The notes below the pieces were generated by a model. It was not told where the DNA came from and ran no database searches. It saw only the letters and a program-made list of their open reading frames with translations. Below, piece after piece: positions 1 through 10,200 of a stretch of 34,676 nt of DNA. How positions within the stretch are numbered: position 1 is the stretch's first letter; each line of letters opens with the position of its first letter. Source of the stretch: Seminavis robusta (Eukaryota > Bacillariophyta > Bacillariophyceae > Naviculales > Naviculaceae); NCBI GenBank assembly GCA_903772945.1, contig CAICTM010001187.1:1-34676 (forward strand). Reading direction: 5' to 3'. Position numbers and translations under genes: made by a program.

Positions 1-560
1 TGTGATCCCAGCACTTCAAAGTGTGGCACGGTGACAAATGGAAAGCTCAAATTGGCCTGTAGTGCATAGGATGTAATGAGCGATGACATGGTTGCCACCG
101 AGCCAATGTTCCGTTCCACGACCTCATGGAACGAATCAATGACTTGGTGGGCGGCATGTTCAAAGTGATCTGTAAAGTTCTCTGTCTCCGTCTCGGTGGT
201 GTAGCGGTGCACACCAATGGCTAGACCAGTGGCAGTCACCACCAAGACCATCAAGACGGACGCTCGAAGACAGTTAATCACAAACGTCTCTTGTTTCGCA
301 AGAGACTGCGTGACTTGACATGTACAGATATCACCGTCTGCTTGGCGGCAGCCTGGGTGGTGTCGTATCGTAGTAGTATCACCATGTGATGATGCCTGTC
401 GTTGTTGCAGCGATTGAAAAGCCCGTGCGTTGGCGGCGAGACGGCTCATCGAAGCAGCGCTGGTGGTGATCTGAGAGTGCGAGTTGACTTCAGAGTCGGT
501 ACTGATGCTCCCGTGCTGCTGATCCTTGTGGGTTGGATAGGGCATACCGGTGGCGATCAT
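1..560 (-). CDS. N-terminal part of a receptor-type adenylate/guanylate cyclase (partial at left edge)
   Basis: The frame is open from an ATG at 560 to base 1, giving 186 residues; the C-terminus lies outside the window. An in-frame TAG at 584-582, eight codons upstream, supports this start. Residues 1-85 are polar and Ser/Gln/His-rich, as expected for a cytosolic N-terminus. They are followed by LAKQET (88-92), a basic/hydrophobic stretch and one membrane helix at about 98-117. An extracellular segment begins at 119 and contains FVTVPHFE at about 175-182. The LA.QET-helix-extracellular layout and the 'PFVTVP.F' motif resemble the receptor-type cyclases expanded in diatoms, in which this sensor region precedes a second helix and a cytosolic cyclase domain. 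The catalytic domain cannot be seen, so the cyclase call is an inference. A different receptor output domain is possible. Confidence 0.55.
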   Translation of the reverse strand, partial: MIATGMPYPTHKDQQHGSISTDSEVNSHSQITTSAASMSRLAANARAFQSLQQRQASSHGDTTTIRHHPGCRQADGDICTCQVTQSLAKQETFVINCLRASVLMVLVVTATGLAIGVHRYTTETETENFTDHFEHAAHQVIDSFHEVVERNIGSVATMSSLITSYALQANLSFPFVTVPHFEVLGS

Positions 561-1278
561 TGTGAGACGATGTGGAGGGCACTAACTTTTGGGGTTGTGC
601 ATGTGCCGGAGGGTTGAGCAGCTACGGTATCTGGTAGTTGATGAGCTCCCATGCAAGTCCTCAAGGTTCTACCGTACTAGCTAGCTGGGCTTCCCATTGG
701 CTGCAATCATCATCCTGCAACCATGTCGTGTAAAAAAAGCTACTTCAACTTGAAGGAAAACCTATTACTTATTGCATTGGCTGCCTTGTTTAACCATTGG
801 TTTCTCTTACCGGACCACTCATTAGAAAGTGGAAGCCGAACCCACTCCTCCTAACAGGAGAACCCACGAATCCAACACGAGAGCTCTACGAGTGGTACCG
901 GTGTACCTGAACCGGTTTTAAGGTTAGAGGTTGAAGGCTAGACAGGCGTGGAACGTGGAACGTACTTGTCGAGGCTGACCGGAAATCGTGGACCAAAATG
1001 GTTTCGAGCTCAACAATAGATGTAGCTACGGTATCACATCGTATGTAACATATTAAGAAAACTTTGGGACGCTCAGAAAGTACATGTATCCATCAATCAC
1101 TCGAACGAAGTTGGATAGATCTGAGCCCCACTAAGATCAAGATTCAGCTCATTGCCGCTTCCAGACCGAGGCAGGTCTTTTCCAGGGTGCGGTCGTAGTA
1201 TCACCATAGGAACTCACTGAGCAACGAGTGCAGCAACAAGACGCAACGTTAGCCGCATTCCTCTCCATGGATGACAGC
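561..1278. other. Spacer upstream of the cyclase-like gene
   Basis: About 720 bases without a supportable gene. The sequence is AT-balanced and contains short ACCGGT/GTACC motifs that recur in other spacers of the window. It presumably holds the promoter of the leftward gene at 1-560, but no TATA or initiator element can be assigned with confidence. Confidence 0.4.
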
Positions 1279-2200
1279 CTATACAGGTTCATTGTGAGAC
1301 GTACCAGCGCGAACCGCGTTCTGAAACATTGGGATCAGATCTTCGACAAACAACCCCACAGGCGGCATTTCCTCGTACGTTTCGCTGCTGATGCCCATCT
1401 CTTCGGCGTACAGCAACGCTTGAAGGATCCACCATAGAAAGTCAGACCATCGCGCATCCTCATTTGAAGAAGTAGCCAAACCATACGACTTCATCGAATC
1501 ACTGTCGTAAAAGTAAGGACTAGAAAAGACAATCCAGGCTGGAGGAAACCCATCACGAGAGTAACCTGCATCCCACAACCACATCCACCTGGTTTTCACG
1601 CCCAAGCGCACAAGCGAATTGATCATTTCCATGACAAAGTCAGGAATTCACCTGCACCGACAACGCAAGGCAAGCCTTCAGATCCTAAAGCTGGCATTGC
1701 AGTCCACACTGTAACATCCAGATACCGGCAGAGGTGCGCATAGTGCAATCTTTGCGTCTCCATGCTGCATCCGCATACACCTGTCAGCTGCAACGTCGTA
1801 CCATTATGAACGCCATCCGCAAGAAAGATTGCTGCAGAAACTGCTTTGCAAAACTTTGCATCGAACCCGCCTTCTTCTTCAATGGTGTCATTGTCGGCAT
1901 CCTTTTCGATCATGTAGCGACCTTGTCCTCGATCAATGACCCCGCACTGAAGATATCCTCAATCCAAGATCTTGTGCAAGGTTGCACGAGCGGTTGGGGC
2001 GGCACCTTCCCTTTGAGCAGATCCGAGTGGAAAGGAGTAGTGCAAGCCTGATGTGCCGTACGGCTGTATCATAGTTTGCATAAACGAGCGTTGTGCCCCT
2101 TTCGAGGCAGCACATCCTCGAGATGCTGGCTGGTGGTACAGATTCCCATAGTTGCCGAATTCATGAAGCATGGCTGCCAGGTACGATGCACAGTACCGTG
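1279..2200 (-). pseudogene. Decayed bacterial-type amino-acid-binding protein (solute-binding family 3), remnant of a tandem-domain gene
   Basis: Read leftward, this is a broken series of motifs typical of AapJ-like periplasmic amino-acid-binding domains, which also occur in diatom genomes. FGNYGNLY and, in another frame, HLEDVLPRKG (about 2165-2085) match the end of one domain. In the next domain, HKILD is followed by a TGA at 1961-1959 and then directly, in the same frame, by GYLQCGVIDRG and GGFDAKFCKAVSAAIF. In a different frame come FSSPYFYDSDSM and then RWSDFLWWILQALLYAEE (about 1560-1440), the usual C-terminal part. About 90 residues normally lying between those two motifs are missing. 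The family normally has RGYL.CGV, so the TGA fits a CGA-to-TGA change. Frameshifts, a nonsense codon and an internal deletion together argue for a pseudogene rather than introns. The boundaries are approximate. Confidence 0.6.
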
Positions 2201-2999
2201 CCAGGTTAGTTAGGATGGTCAGGATGTTTTGGTTATCAACGGAATCACATCATGTGCAGCCAGGAAGAAAGTATTGACAATCAGATTTATTCATGAAACT
2301 GGCTGGATCGCTCGTCCTCTCGAATCGCTTTGGCTCCTTGGAAAAATAGTTGCTGCTGATGTAGGTTGTTGCGCCTTGCCATGCTTGGCCAGACAAATTC
2401 TGCGGCATTCATTGCACGCACCTACCTAAATCCTTTTGACGAAATCGTCATGGTCGATGCAACAACAGCTCAACGACAATACTGTAGCTGATGACGGTAC
2501 GAAATAGCAAATGATGGGTGTTTGTAGAGTGGGAAAGCATCCTTTCGTCTTTTCAAAGCACTCGTGGCTACCAAAGCAAGGTGAACAAGGAGGACACAAC
2601 CCATAAACAAATGGGGCACGACATTAAAACACGGTGTTAAACAAATGGTGCACGATCCTAAACAAAGTTGGTCGTGACCTGTGACGAAGGGTTGAGCAGT
2701 CGTACGTCAGCCTGTCACACAACAAACTTGGTGCTGAGCAGTGTTACTTACGAGTGCAGTCATAAGTATGGCCGTAAGCTTACCGATACCGAGTCGTATG
2801 TTTGCTTCCTTGCGGCTGTGCACGGAAGGCTCTCAAAAATAAGGCCAACCTTGACTGACTCGAGACTCGACTCTGCTCTCAGCAACAAAGCCTCTCGCAG
2901 CGTTGAGTCAGAGACTCTCACAAAATCATACTCAAAACCTATAACACAACACAAAACAAAACAAAACAAAACAACACAACACAACACAACAACAACACC
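2201..2999. other. Spacer and 5' leader of the PAQR-like gene
   Basis: No gene is supported between the pseudogene and 3000. Two imperfect copies of AAACAAATGGKGCACGA lie near 2606 and 2640. The last 60 bases (about 2940-2999) consist almost entirely of A and C, as ACAAA/ACAAC repeats ending directly at the ATG. This suggests an unstructured 5' untranslated leader. Confidence 0.4.
2938..2999 (+). repeat. A/C-only simple repeat in the 5' leader
   Basis: CTATAACACAACACAAAACA is followed by more ACAAA and ACAAC units without interruption up to the start codon at 3000. G is absent and T is almost absent. The tract can form almost no RNA secondary structure and directly abuts the ATG, so it is probably transcribed as leader. 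Confidence 0.6.
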
Positions 3000-3725
3000 A
3001 TGCCATTCCACAAACAATATGCTGATGGATCTCCACGACCACTCTTCCGAGGATGGTTGCATGGAGTTTGTACTCTCATCTTTCTTCCACTTGTCTACAT
3101 GAACTGGGATGACATTCCAGCACCTGCTGCACCTGCATTGATTGCTATCAGCTGCTTGTTTGTGTTTTCAAGTTTGGTACACTTGGTTCCTTGGAAGTCA
3201 TCAGCCCTGGAGCAAGCCATTACTCGAGTAGACAAGTCTTGCAGCTTGGCTATTTGTGTGGCTTCATTCATGGCTCCCCAGCTGTTGGAAAGTGAGGCAT
3301 GCAAGCCTGACTTTTCTTTCTCACTCCTGACAGTTGGAATCCCAGTAGGGCTGTCATTCTTTGGTGTCCTTTTTGGACTTGGTCCTATTGCCTTTGCAAG
3401 CTGTGGTGTTGCATTTGCATCCGTCATTTGGTTCTATGGACTACATGTGGCTGACACTGAGTTCTTCTACTGTCTGCTGGGCTGCACTCTGCTGTATGCA
3501 TTGGGATTCTACCTATATGCTAGCCAGGTGGGAGGACATCATCCCTTTTGGGGATACCATGAATGGATGCATCTGATTGACACCATTGGCCTTCTTGTCA
3601 ACACTCGAGCGGTCTTCGTGTTAAGTTCCTACACAGATGAAATCTGCAGTGCTGGAAGCACTGTTGCAGAATCAGTTGTACATTCAGGTCTGTTGAATGA
3701 TCTGTCTTGGTTGAGTATACAATGA
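3000..3725 (+). CDS. PAQR/hemolysin-III-like seven-transmembrane protein
   Basis: This single-exon gene encodes 241 residues. The ATG sits in ACAACACCATGC at the end of an A/C-only leader. About seven hydrophobic segments can be placed: 20-36, 43-64, 80-96, 105-125, 126-148, 153-175 and 189-209. The signature residues of the PAQR/HlyIII family (adiponectin/progestin receptors and bacterial hemolysin III) appear in order: GWLHG near H21, SxxxH at S57-H61, an Asp at D78 in RVDKS, and HxxxH at H187-H191 within GYHEWMH. In family structures, three of these His residues bind a zinc ion inside the membrane, and the Asp/Ser sites contribute to hydrolase-like activity on lipids such as ceramide. The length of about 240 residues is closer to bacterial HlyIII than to animal receptors. 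The function in this organism and the membrane location are not shown by the sequence. Sequence similarity outside the motifs is low. Confidence 0.55.
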   Translation: MPFHKQYADGSPRPLFRGWLHGVCTLIFLPLVYMNWDDIPAPAAPALIAISCLFVFSSLVHLVPWKSSALEQAITRVDKSCSLAICVASFMAPQLLESEACKPDFSFSLLTVGIPVGLSFFGVLFGLGPIAFASCGVAFASVIWFYGLHVADTEFFYCLLGCTLLYALGFYLYASQVGGHHPFWGYHEWMHLIDTIGLLVNTRAVFVLSSYTDEICSAGSTVAESVVHSGLLNDLSWLSIQ

Positions 3726-5957
3726 GCGAGCTATTGATTGCCATACATCAAAGGTTGACAATGTGCTTTCTTGGTCCCCAAAACAAGCCACTACAGATGT
3801 GGCAGCTACAATGGAATTTTGATCACCAGAGAACCCAACAAGTATTTGCTGAGGATGAACGGAGGACAGCTTCCAAAGCCAAGGCGAAAGCTTTCTCAAA
3901 ACAATCTCCCAAGCCCAGCAGCTAACTGTACTCAGGGAATCATACAAATATTTTGTTCATAATTATATTATGAAGTTTACTGCCACAAACGGATAGGACG
4001 ATACTCTAGTGATGCTACCGGAAGCGATTTGCGAAGGTTGATGCCAATCTTCGGGTTCCAATGTCGTCGACATTATAGAGCTGGTTGTAGCCAATCCGTG
4101 ATTGAGCGTACCAGCTCTGTAGAACCTGCATTCCGTAGTACATGAATAGTGCGATTGGCCAGGAGGGCTAGACGGTTCAAACCTGTGACTTCAATGACCT
4201 CAAATCTTCCCGCGTCGCCAAAAAATGCCATGGCACTTTGCTTTACGCTATTCCGGCAAAAGTAAAAGTAAAAAGTGACACAGAGAACTAGAAGCGTCCT
4301 AGCTTCGTTCCCTTTACTAGCTTGCCTGATCCACATTGAGTCCCCCCAAGCTCGCCGATGTCAGGGTTGGAAAACCAAAGTGGGCAAATTTGATGTATGA
4401 TCAGCAACGAAGCATTCCCCGCTCTCTCACAATCTCGAGGGTGGGCCTGAAGGCTTCACTGTGTCCTACTTGGTTGGGGGAGGGGGCGCCATCAACTTTC
4501 GGAAGTAGGAAGAGTCTCGTTGTCTCTAGCCGAACGGAGCGCAAAAAGTGTTGGCGACGAGGAGTCAGCCAGAGCACCAACCACAAGGATAGAGAAGGAC
4601 TCGTTCCTGCAATGCAAACGTCGCCGCGAGACGCTGCCTTCGTTGACAGCTACAACGCTTGCTTCAACAGCTTCCTGTGCAGCCGCTTTCGTATCTTGAC
4701 TCAATTTGAGCCAACCTCTTCGTCGACATTCTCAAAAATAAATGAGGGCCGCCCTGATTTGGTCCGAGTGTTGACCGCTACACGTAAAATCGTAAAATCC
4801 TGATCAAATCTTGCTCGTCGAGGGTGGAGGTACCGCGAAGGCTGGTGCAACGTTTTTACTGTACATGAACTGGTACCGGTACTGACTACAATCCAGCCTC
4901 ATCAATAAGATAACTATATTCTTAGTCCTGTACTGGAGGTATCTTAACCTATTCAGCTACCGGTACAGCAACACTGCGTTATAAGCAGCCCAATCTCAGT
5001 ATCTTTCATATCTTATGGCTACTACCTGGTAGAACCTTTTATTACATACCCTACTACTAACCATTCCCTGAGACAGTGAGGAGCCACCACCAAAGCTCAA
5101 AAAGGCAAAGGTGCAAAGCTAAAATTGATGAAACCAAAGATTTCGTGGTCAGGAGGCACCCTAAGATGTGGATATGGAGTACTTGGATGTAGATGGTGAT
5201 GTGGTAGATAGTGGGTACTAGCTGCATTCAATCCCCGCATAGTCTTAGTATTAGCTTAGGATTTGAGACCTCAGTACTTGTAGCTTATCTTACTGGTTTG
5301 GGAAATCTGAGTGTCCGGGTTATCTAAACATTTCTAAAAAGTTGAGTACCCGGTATCTTAACCCAGCTTATCTTTTAAGTGTGAGTGAGGAGTGTACCGG
5401 AAATGCATTTTAAGAGTCGCACTTGCAAATACTTATATGGGAGTCCAGTCTATTTAGATAAATAGCAGCCTGCCTATTTCCTTAGATTGCTGGTACAAAC
5501 GCAATAGCATTTTATTCCCTGAGGGACATGTCAGATGTCAGTACAACCGTGCATGTACCGGCACTGGTGCAAGATGCCAACACATTGTGCTTTGGGTGCT
5601 GACTATGCCACCGGTATGTAGCAGGTGGGTGGTACAAGAGTAGAGCTCTGGGGATGCAAGATCCTATCTTCTTTCGGCTCTTTAGCTGCTACTCGAGTAC
5701 CATGTTATTCGGGGTCCAGGTGTATTCATGATCCAGGTGGAACCATACCAAACCCAACGTGTTCTTCCGCCTGTGAATCGCGTGGATTGCGATGCTACTT
5801 GCCAATGATCGCCAAATCAATCATCAAAACCCTGACTAAAAAGCTCAATTGAAGGGCCAGCTGTCGAGCAAACAACGCAGCCATCCTTGCATTTCTTGGC
5901 TCACAAAATTGAATAGCGCAAAAAGGAGCAGAAGCTGGGTAATTATTACAAGGAACT
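3726..5957. other. Long spacer, no supportable gene
   Basis: About 2.2 kb. An open plus frame at 4336-4803 begins at a TTG, with its first ATG about 20 codons in, and shows no recognisable motif. A leftward frame at 4336-4073 has a short readable stretch (about 4228-4076) that I could not assign. From 4800 to 5950 the sequence is rich in TACCGGTA/GTACC words and TATCTTA words and has many stops. AATTATTAC just before 5958 may belong to the promoter or leader of the next gene. Confidence 0.4.
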
Positions 5958-7001
5958 ATGAAACTCATCAAAGCTCTTAAGCTTGCGGTCGTCCTTGCTG
6001 GACCATGGATGAAAGCCGCTGCCTCTGCCGAGGCTTCAGGCCATCCCGAGAGTCCAAGCTCTTCTCATGCCCACCAGCACTTGCGCCAACTGCGAAACGT
6101 CAATGCAGTTCAATCGGCAAACGGCGTCCGCGTTGACATTGATACGGACAAGGGCATGGACGGCGCAGACGAAGGTGGCGGTCAGTATGTTTTGCTCTAT
6201 CGAGTTGCCCCCGGCTTCCATATTCAAGTCAAGTCGAACCCTCGCTCAGGAGAGATCCAGATCCGACCTTTGGGTAATCCAAATCAGATCCTTAACGCTG
6301 AAGAGAAGGGAACCCTTGTGGCCATTGCAGAGGCTTTGGAAGCTGCTGGAGACATTGCGACCGATGAAGTGGACCAGGTTGGTACTCAAGGTGCCCGCGC
6401 AGCCCGCGTCTTGTCCGAGTGGCCCGACGTTCTTGGCCTCGAGTTTGACTACGACGCCACGGTGGATTCGAGCGACGAGGGTCCCCGTGCACAGCCTGAC
6501 GCCGCTCCAGAGGTTCCCGGCAATGGCAAAACGCGACGTGCCGTTGCGATCGAAGAAGGCAAGCCCGAGGAATCTGAGTCTTCCCCCTCCACCAGCCATC
6601 ACCACTATCGTCGGTTGGCGTATACATCGATTTGTCCATACGTGAACAGCTTTGTCCAGGTAACCCACGACGATTGGGATTATGATCGTTGGGATGACAG
6701 GACCACTTACTATGCGTACATTAGTATGCACGCTTCTGGCCCTTGTTCCGGAGGGACTTATTTTTGGACTGGCACTGCTTGGAGCTGTTACGAGCCTGAT
6801 CATGATCCAAATGTGGAGTACGCTTATGGTGACTGCTTTGGACGATGTGGTGAGGGCTGTGGTTCTGGCACCCAGTTCACGTTGGATTGTGCTGATCATG
6901 ATTCTTGCGTCCGCTTTGGCCACGACATTCTATCGCTGTGGTGTTCCGATGAGTTCCAGGCGACAGTCGATGATGCTTTGTTCGCGCCAAACTGTTTCTA
7001 G
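5958..7001 (+). CDS. Secreted Cys-rich protein with phospholipase-A2-like His-Asp motif
   Basis: This single-exon gene encodes 347 residues. Residues 1-24 (Lys-flanked hydrophobic core ending in AAASAEA) form a signal peptide. Residues 25-220 are Ser/Glu/His-rich, with one more structured stretch at about 76-165, and may be a prosegment ending near HHHYRRL (215-220). The C-terminal domain (about 221-347) is rich in Cys (226, 263, 277, 293, 297, 301, 311, 317, 329, 346), Trp and Tyr. It contains GDCFGRCGEGCG and DCADHDSCVRFGHD. The C..HD.C core with H314-D315 resembles the CCxxHDxCY catalytic site of secreted phospholipases A2, and the Gly/Cys-rich stretch before it is placed like a calcium loop. 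I infer an extracellular lipase-like or structural role. A non-enzymatic disulfide-rich fold is possible. It converges with the long gene on the other strand, 255 bases away. Confidence 0.7.
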   Translation: MKLIKALKLAVVLAGPWMKAAASAEASGHPESPSSSHAHQHLRQLRNVNAVQSANGVRVDIDTDKGMDGADEGGGQYVLLYRVAPGFHIQVKSNPRSGEIQIRPLGNPNQILNAEEKGTLVAIAEALEAAGDIATDEVDQVGTQGARAARVLSEWPDVLGLEFDYDATVDSSDEGPRAQPDAAPEVPGNGKTRRAVAIEEGKPEESESSPSTSHHHYRRLAYTSICPYVNSFVQVTHDDWDYDRWDDRTTYYAYISMHASGPCSGGTYFWTGTAWSCYEPDHDPNVEYAYGDCFGRCGEGCGSGTQFTLDCADHDSCVRFGHDILSLWCSDEFQATVDDALFAPNCF

Positions 7002-7256
7002 CTGGCTACTGAGCTAGTATAAGACTTCTCTGCCCAGACGAGCGATTCTCTGGTGAAGAATGCTTAAAGTGTATTGAAATGTGTATCCGTCGTGGGTTCC
7101 CGTGAAGTGACAAAGCTCTCCTCGTTCGCAGTATTTTCTCTCTCTCTTGAGAGCTAAGAACTAAGCTATTGTTGCCAACCAACCCAAGTGTACAAACAAC
7201 TTCAAACAACTTCAGACAACGACAAAACTGGATCTCTTATTAGTCTGGCGACCTAG

Positions 7257-10200
7257 CTAGAATCCACTATTGTCATCGTTGTCGGGGTTCAGTCCGGCCA
7301 AGAGGTTAGCATAGAAAGAGTCACCGTTGTCCTCGTCATCATCGTCGTCGTCTCCGTCACGAGCATACAAGATGGGTGCAGTGTTCAGAAGTGGGATGGG
7401 GTTGGTGTTTTCGCTCGCGTCATCAACAACAGGTACACTCAAGATAGCAGCGGTGTCCAAAAGCGGAATAGGGTTGCTGTCCTGGCTTTCGCCCAAAGAA
7501 TGCAAGCTTGCCGAAGTCAAATCCTTTGCTGCACCACCGTTGTCGTCAATGGTAATTCCATAAGCCAATGCACGTGGTTGCCTTTCTGTTGCCCAAGGAT
7601 CGGATGAGAACAGAGGCTGCAAAGGAGTGGATGTGAGGGGAGGTTGGACTGGAGTGGTGGATGCCAATGCCGGAACTGGACTTCTATTTCCAGCCAGGAA
7701 GGGATCAGAAGGCCGCTGTGGTGAAGCTTCTGGCGGAGGTGCGCTGTTTCCTTCGTTCAATATGCTGTCCAAAAAGTCCATCACGTCAAAGCCATCGGCA
7801 GAATTGCGAGGCGGTTGAAAGGGACTCTCCAGTGGTCTATCGAGCGGGGTGCTCGCGACGCTGGCTAACAAGGCCTCACCTGCAGCTGATCTGGGCAAAA
7901 CGCTTGACACACCACGAAGTGGCGTTTCGGAGTTGATTCCTGCTAACGAAGCGTGCTCGCCAGAAACGTTCAAGATGGAAGGACTCAAAGCACCAAAGGC
8001 GGAATCTCCCAATGATCTCGCGGGGGTTCCCAGCACTGTCGAAGATGGACTACCCAATATGCTGGCATCGCTTAAGAATGCTGAAGGTGGCAGAAGCGGG
8101 GCCTCATAGGTAGGACGTGAAAGAGGTGGTGCTGTCGCGTCTTGTGCACCAAACCCAGGGGGAGGAGCCAAGCCAGGGGGAGGTCGAAGCACAGGTGGCG
8201 CCTCTGTAGGTTTGGGTCTTGGTGGAGAGCTTCCTGCGAGACTTGCGAGCTGCTTTGGCGGGTTTTGCTGAGTTTTCTCTCCTACTGATTGCGATTGTGC
8301 CGCTGCTGCTGCAGGGGCCGGGACGGTGGCAGCGGGCGTCCCCTTTGCGGCCTTGCCCTTCTTCCCTTTCTTTGAAGCGCCACTCTTGGGCTTCTTTTCG
8401 TTTTGAACGCCTTTGTTGGATGTATCTTTGGCTTGCTTTTGTTGTGAAGATGCATCAGTCTTCTTGGCTCGTCGCTTGTTGTTACTCTTGTCTTCGGATT
8501 CAGGGCCCTTCCCACTCTTGGGTTCCAATGAAGCCGTGTTGGCCTTCTTATCACGCTGGTTCTGACTAGTTTTCCCTGCCTGTTTCGGTTTCTCTGCGGC
8601 TGCCTTGCTCTTGCCGGAACGAGGCTGGCCCTTGGCTTCAGTCGACTTAACTTTTTCCTTTGGTTGGTTCGGCTTTGCTTGGGAGCTTGTAACAGATTCA
8701 ACATCAACAGCATCTGATTTGAATGGCGATGGTGCTCGCGCTTTCTGGTGCCGGTTTCTCCTGTCACGCTTGGACTCTTTCTTCTTCTGGGACTGAGGGG
8801 CAGGCCCTGTCTCCTTTTTGTTGCTCTCTTGTTTCTGCTGCTTGGGTACCCTGGCTTCAGCAGCTCCCGGCACAATTTTCGTTCGTTTCTCACTGCCGTT
8901 AGGTGCATCAGGTATCTTCTTCTCTTCCTTCGGGCTCTCGGGCGAAGGCGGTGGCTTAATTGGCATTTCAGCGGGGATTTCAACTGGCATTTCAGCGGGG
9001 ATTTCAACTGGCATTTCAGCAGGAATTTCAACTGGCATCTCCTCAGGGATTTCAACTGGAATCTCAGCAGTATCACTGGTCGTTTCCCCTGGGATTTCCC
9101 CTGGTTTCGCCTCTTCGACGAGGACAGGAGCGCGCTCGTCCAGAATAGGCTCGATGCCGGATGCCGCCTTGGCATCTTCAGCCGGTTCTCTACGTGCTGG
9201 TTCCTCGCTAGTGTCATCAGGAGTTTCTGGTCCCTGCTCTTCGCTCAACTCAGACACAAATGATTCCTGCAGTTGCGACTCGTCTCCGTCAGAGAGCTGC
9301 TCGTCGGATACATCATCGGTTTGTTGTGATCCCTCAGAGCTTTCCTGGCCTAGATCGTGATGATAATTCAATTGGTCGACTGCTTCGTCCTCTGGTGCGT
9401 CAGCCTCAACTTTAGCGCGCGCGACTCTTTGAAGAAGCAGCTCCGACGTCCTCAGGAGGCGTCCAGGCTTTTCGGACAAGTTCGGCAACTTCATACCTCT
9501 TCCAACAGCAGCTCGCCATGTCAAACCACGCGGAAGCGAGCTTTGAAGATGGGGGTCCTGGTGAACAGCCATGTGCCTGTAGATCGCGTCGCTTAATGTA
9601 CGAGCTCGGTCGCCGCTCGAAACCTGGCCATCCTTCCCTCCAACCTGTCTAGAAGGACTGCCGCTAGTAGCAACACCGCCTCTTTCACGGTTGAAAACAC
9701 CATTGTTAGATAGGCACTGAGGAGACAAAACACCCAAAGTGCGGTAGCGACCAAGAAGCACATGACGAATCTGCTCACGGCCGAGCGTTTGCAGATCTGA
9801 AGAAGATGGATCGGCTCGCGCCAAACAGCGGAACGCAGCCGCCCAGTTTCCACGTCCACCGGGTTGCGTTAATGGCTTGTCACTGGCGCCGTTGTCGGGA
9901 GTCTTGCGGCGGCCTGTCAGATTGAATGCGAAGAAAAGAGTTGATTGCCGCCTGAATAAATACCCCTTGTAAATAGCTGCGTATGAAAAGGCTATGCATC
10001 CTGAGAGCACGACGGTGCCAAGTGTCATGACACCGTACCACCTGATGCGATGATTCATCCTGGAGAACCAGCTTTCCTTGCATCCTTTCTTCTTTGTTGA
10101 ACAGCGCACACCGCGATTCACTCGACGCACGTTCAACCCCCAGCGTTGAACAGGTGCGCAGGACTTGAACTCGTCGTCCGACATTTCATATCCTACGAGA

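Noticed and set aside
4165..4190. GGTTCAAACC resembling a tRNA T-loop
   Set aside because: No D-arm, anticodon arm or acceptor stem of the right spacing could be drawn around it.
4336..4803. Possible 155-codon gene
   Set aside because: It begins at TTG, has no recognisable motif, and the opposite strand is equally open. Support is too weak.
6246..6923. A 225-codon leftward open frame
   Set aside because: It lies antisense to the secreted Cys-rich gene, which has a signal peptide and ordered Cys motifs. The antisense frame shows no motif.
8282..9217. A 311-codon leftward open frame within the tail of the TMEM131-like gene
   Set aside because: It overlaps the longer 3,169-codon frame on the same strand. 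Its extreme Arg/Pro/Lys composition is what a shifted reading of the repetitive tail gives.
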